From Candidatus Nanohalarchaeota archaeon (GTDB lineage: Archaea; EX4484-52; JAADEF01): a stretch of DNA of 7,767 nt. Within the stretch, counting starts at the first letter, position 1. Every line of letters starts with the position of its first letter. Below the pieces are notes generated by a model, which had not been told where the DNA came from, searched no databases, and saw only the letters and a list, made by a program, of their open reading frames with translations. Positions 7,182-7,767 of the stretch are shown in pieces. Where the stretch lies: the NCBI GenBank assembly GCA_013153555.1, contig JAADEF010000025.1, positions 1 to 7,767 of the forward strand, read 5' to 3'. Both the position numbers and the translations under genes were made by a program.

Positions 7182-7767
7182 ATGGATTTGAGGGAAAATA
7201 CTTATTATTTGATATTGTTTACTTTTTTGCTTTTTGCAGTTATCGGGGCAGTGTATGTTGTAGGAAAAAATATTTACGAGATTCATACGAGTTACACGCT
7301 TGCTTCTCAGTTAAGTAATTTTTTATACGAAGGTTCCTCTATATATTATTTAGGGAGTTATTCTTATTTTGAAAATGATTTATTTGTTGATCATGATTGC
7401 TACTCTCAATACGATGGAGGAGTTTCTCAAAAAATAATATGCGATAATAAACCTGTACCTTATTATAAAACTTCATATCCTCTGTTGTTAGATCTTACGG
7501 CTAAAAATAAATATATATTGATAGAAAGAGGTTACATATCTTATGGTCCTTATTCTTATTTTTATTTGACCGTTACTAACAAAAAATTAGTCATTTTTGA
7601 AATAGATGTACAAAATAAAGAACTGATTGAGGCAGGTTTTAAAAATATAATAAAATCTGTGCCTACTAATTATGTTGTAGGAATTTGTTCTAATAATCGT
7701 GCATTATTGTGGGTAGATCAGTCAAAAGATATTACTAAATCTGATTTATCTGATTTTATGACTTATT
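7182..7767 (+). CDS. N-terminally membrane-anchored protein, 3' end cut by window
   Basis: The frame opens at ATG 7182-7184 and stays open for 195 codons to the window end. Residues 8-28 (YYLILFTFLLFAVIGAVYVV region) form one hydrophobic segment after a short charged MDLREN start, as in a signal anchor or uncleaved signal. The rest (about 30-195) is soluble-looking, rich in Tyr, Ser and Asn, with three cysteines (C73, C87, C169), and probably lies outside the membrane. No lipobox, class III (pilin/archaellin) signal or known catalytic motif is evident, and I do not recognise a family. The AT-rich, Tyr/Asn-rich composition suits a fast-evolving surface protein. It diverges from the multi-pass membrane protein with only 35 bp between the starts. 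The total length cannot be told. Confidence 0.7.
   Translation, partial: MDLRENTYYLILFTFLLFAVIGAVYVVGKNIYEIHTSYTLASQLSNFLYEGSSIYYLGSYSYFENDLFVDHDCYSQYDGGVSQKIICDNKPVPYYKTSYPLLLDLTAKNKYILIERGYISYGPYSYFYLTVTNKKLVIFEIDVQNKELIEAGFKNIIKSVPTNYVVGICSNNRALLWVDQSKDITKSDLSDFMTY

Overview
The window looks like a piece of an AT-rich archaeal chromosome. It encodes a two-AAA-domain Cdc48/VAT ATPase and a transcription factor B (TFB, the archaeal TFIIB). TATA/BRE-like promoters precede most genes. Some starts have a strong GAGGTGAT-type Shine-Dalgarno (SD) site, while others look leaderless. The lineage cannot be fixed from this window; a DPANN or low-GC euryarchaeal affiliation would fit equally well.

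Layout. Positions 1-1121 are an accessory patch of small or broken genes. It holds the 3' part of a RelE/ParE-type toxin (+), an 88-bp exact copy of the 3' end of cdc48, a DUF4258-like gene interrupted by a stop codon, an intact DUF2283 gene overlapping it by ATGA, and a probable nucleotidyltransferase remnant. Positions 1122-3254 carry cdc48 on the minus strand, ending in a T-rich terminator. Upstream of it, on the same strand, is a class I SAM-dependent methyltransferase of unknown substrate (3321-4097). A compact divergent promoter region (about 4098-4205) separates it from the TFB gene on the plus strand (4206-5225). A U32-family gene (5254-6501) follows 28 bp later and seems to have its own leaderless promoter over the TFB stop codon. 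It converges on, and overlaps by 78 bp, a minus-strand multi-pass membrane protein gene (6424-7146). A membrane-anchored protein gene of unknown function (7182 onwards, cut by the window end) diverges from that one.

How the genes work together. cdc48 (protein unfolding), TFB (transcription initiation) and the U32 protein (probably RNA hydroxylation rather than proteolysis) are housekeeping genes in separate or loosely linked transcription units; nothing here requires them to form one pathway. The left end resembles a toxin-antitoxin graveyard next to the cdc48 3' end.

The strongest unexplained signals are two exact repeats involving cdc48: the 88-bp copy of its 3' end about 0.9 kb downstream, and a 67-bp stretch identical at every base between the two Walker A regions of the gene, which suggests recent intragenic gene conversion. 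I did not find a convincing complete new defence or mobile system.
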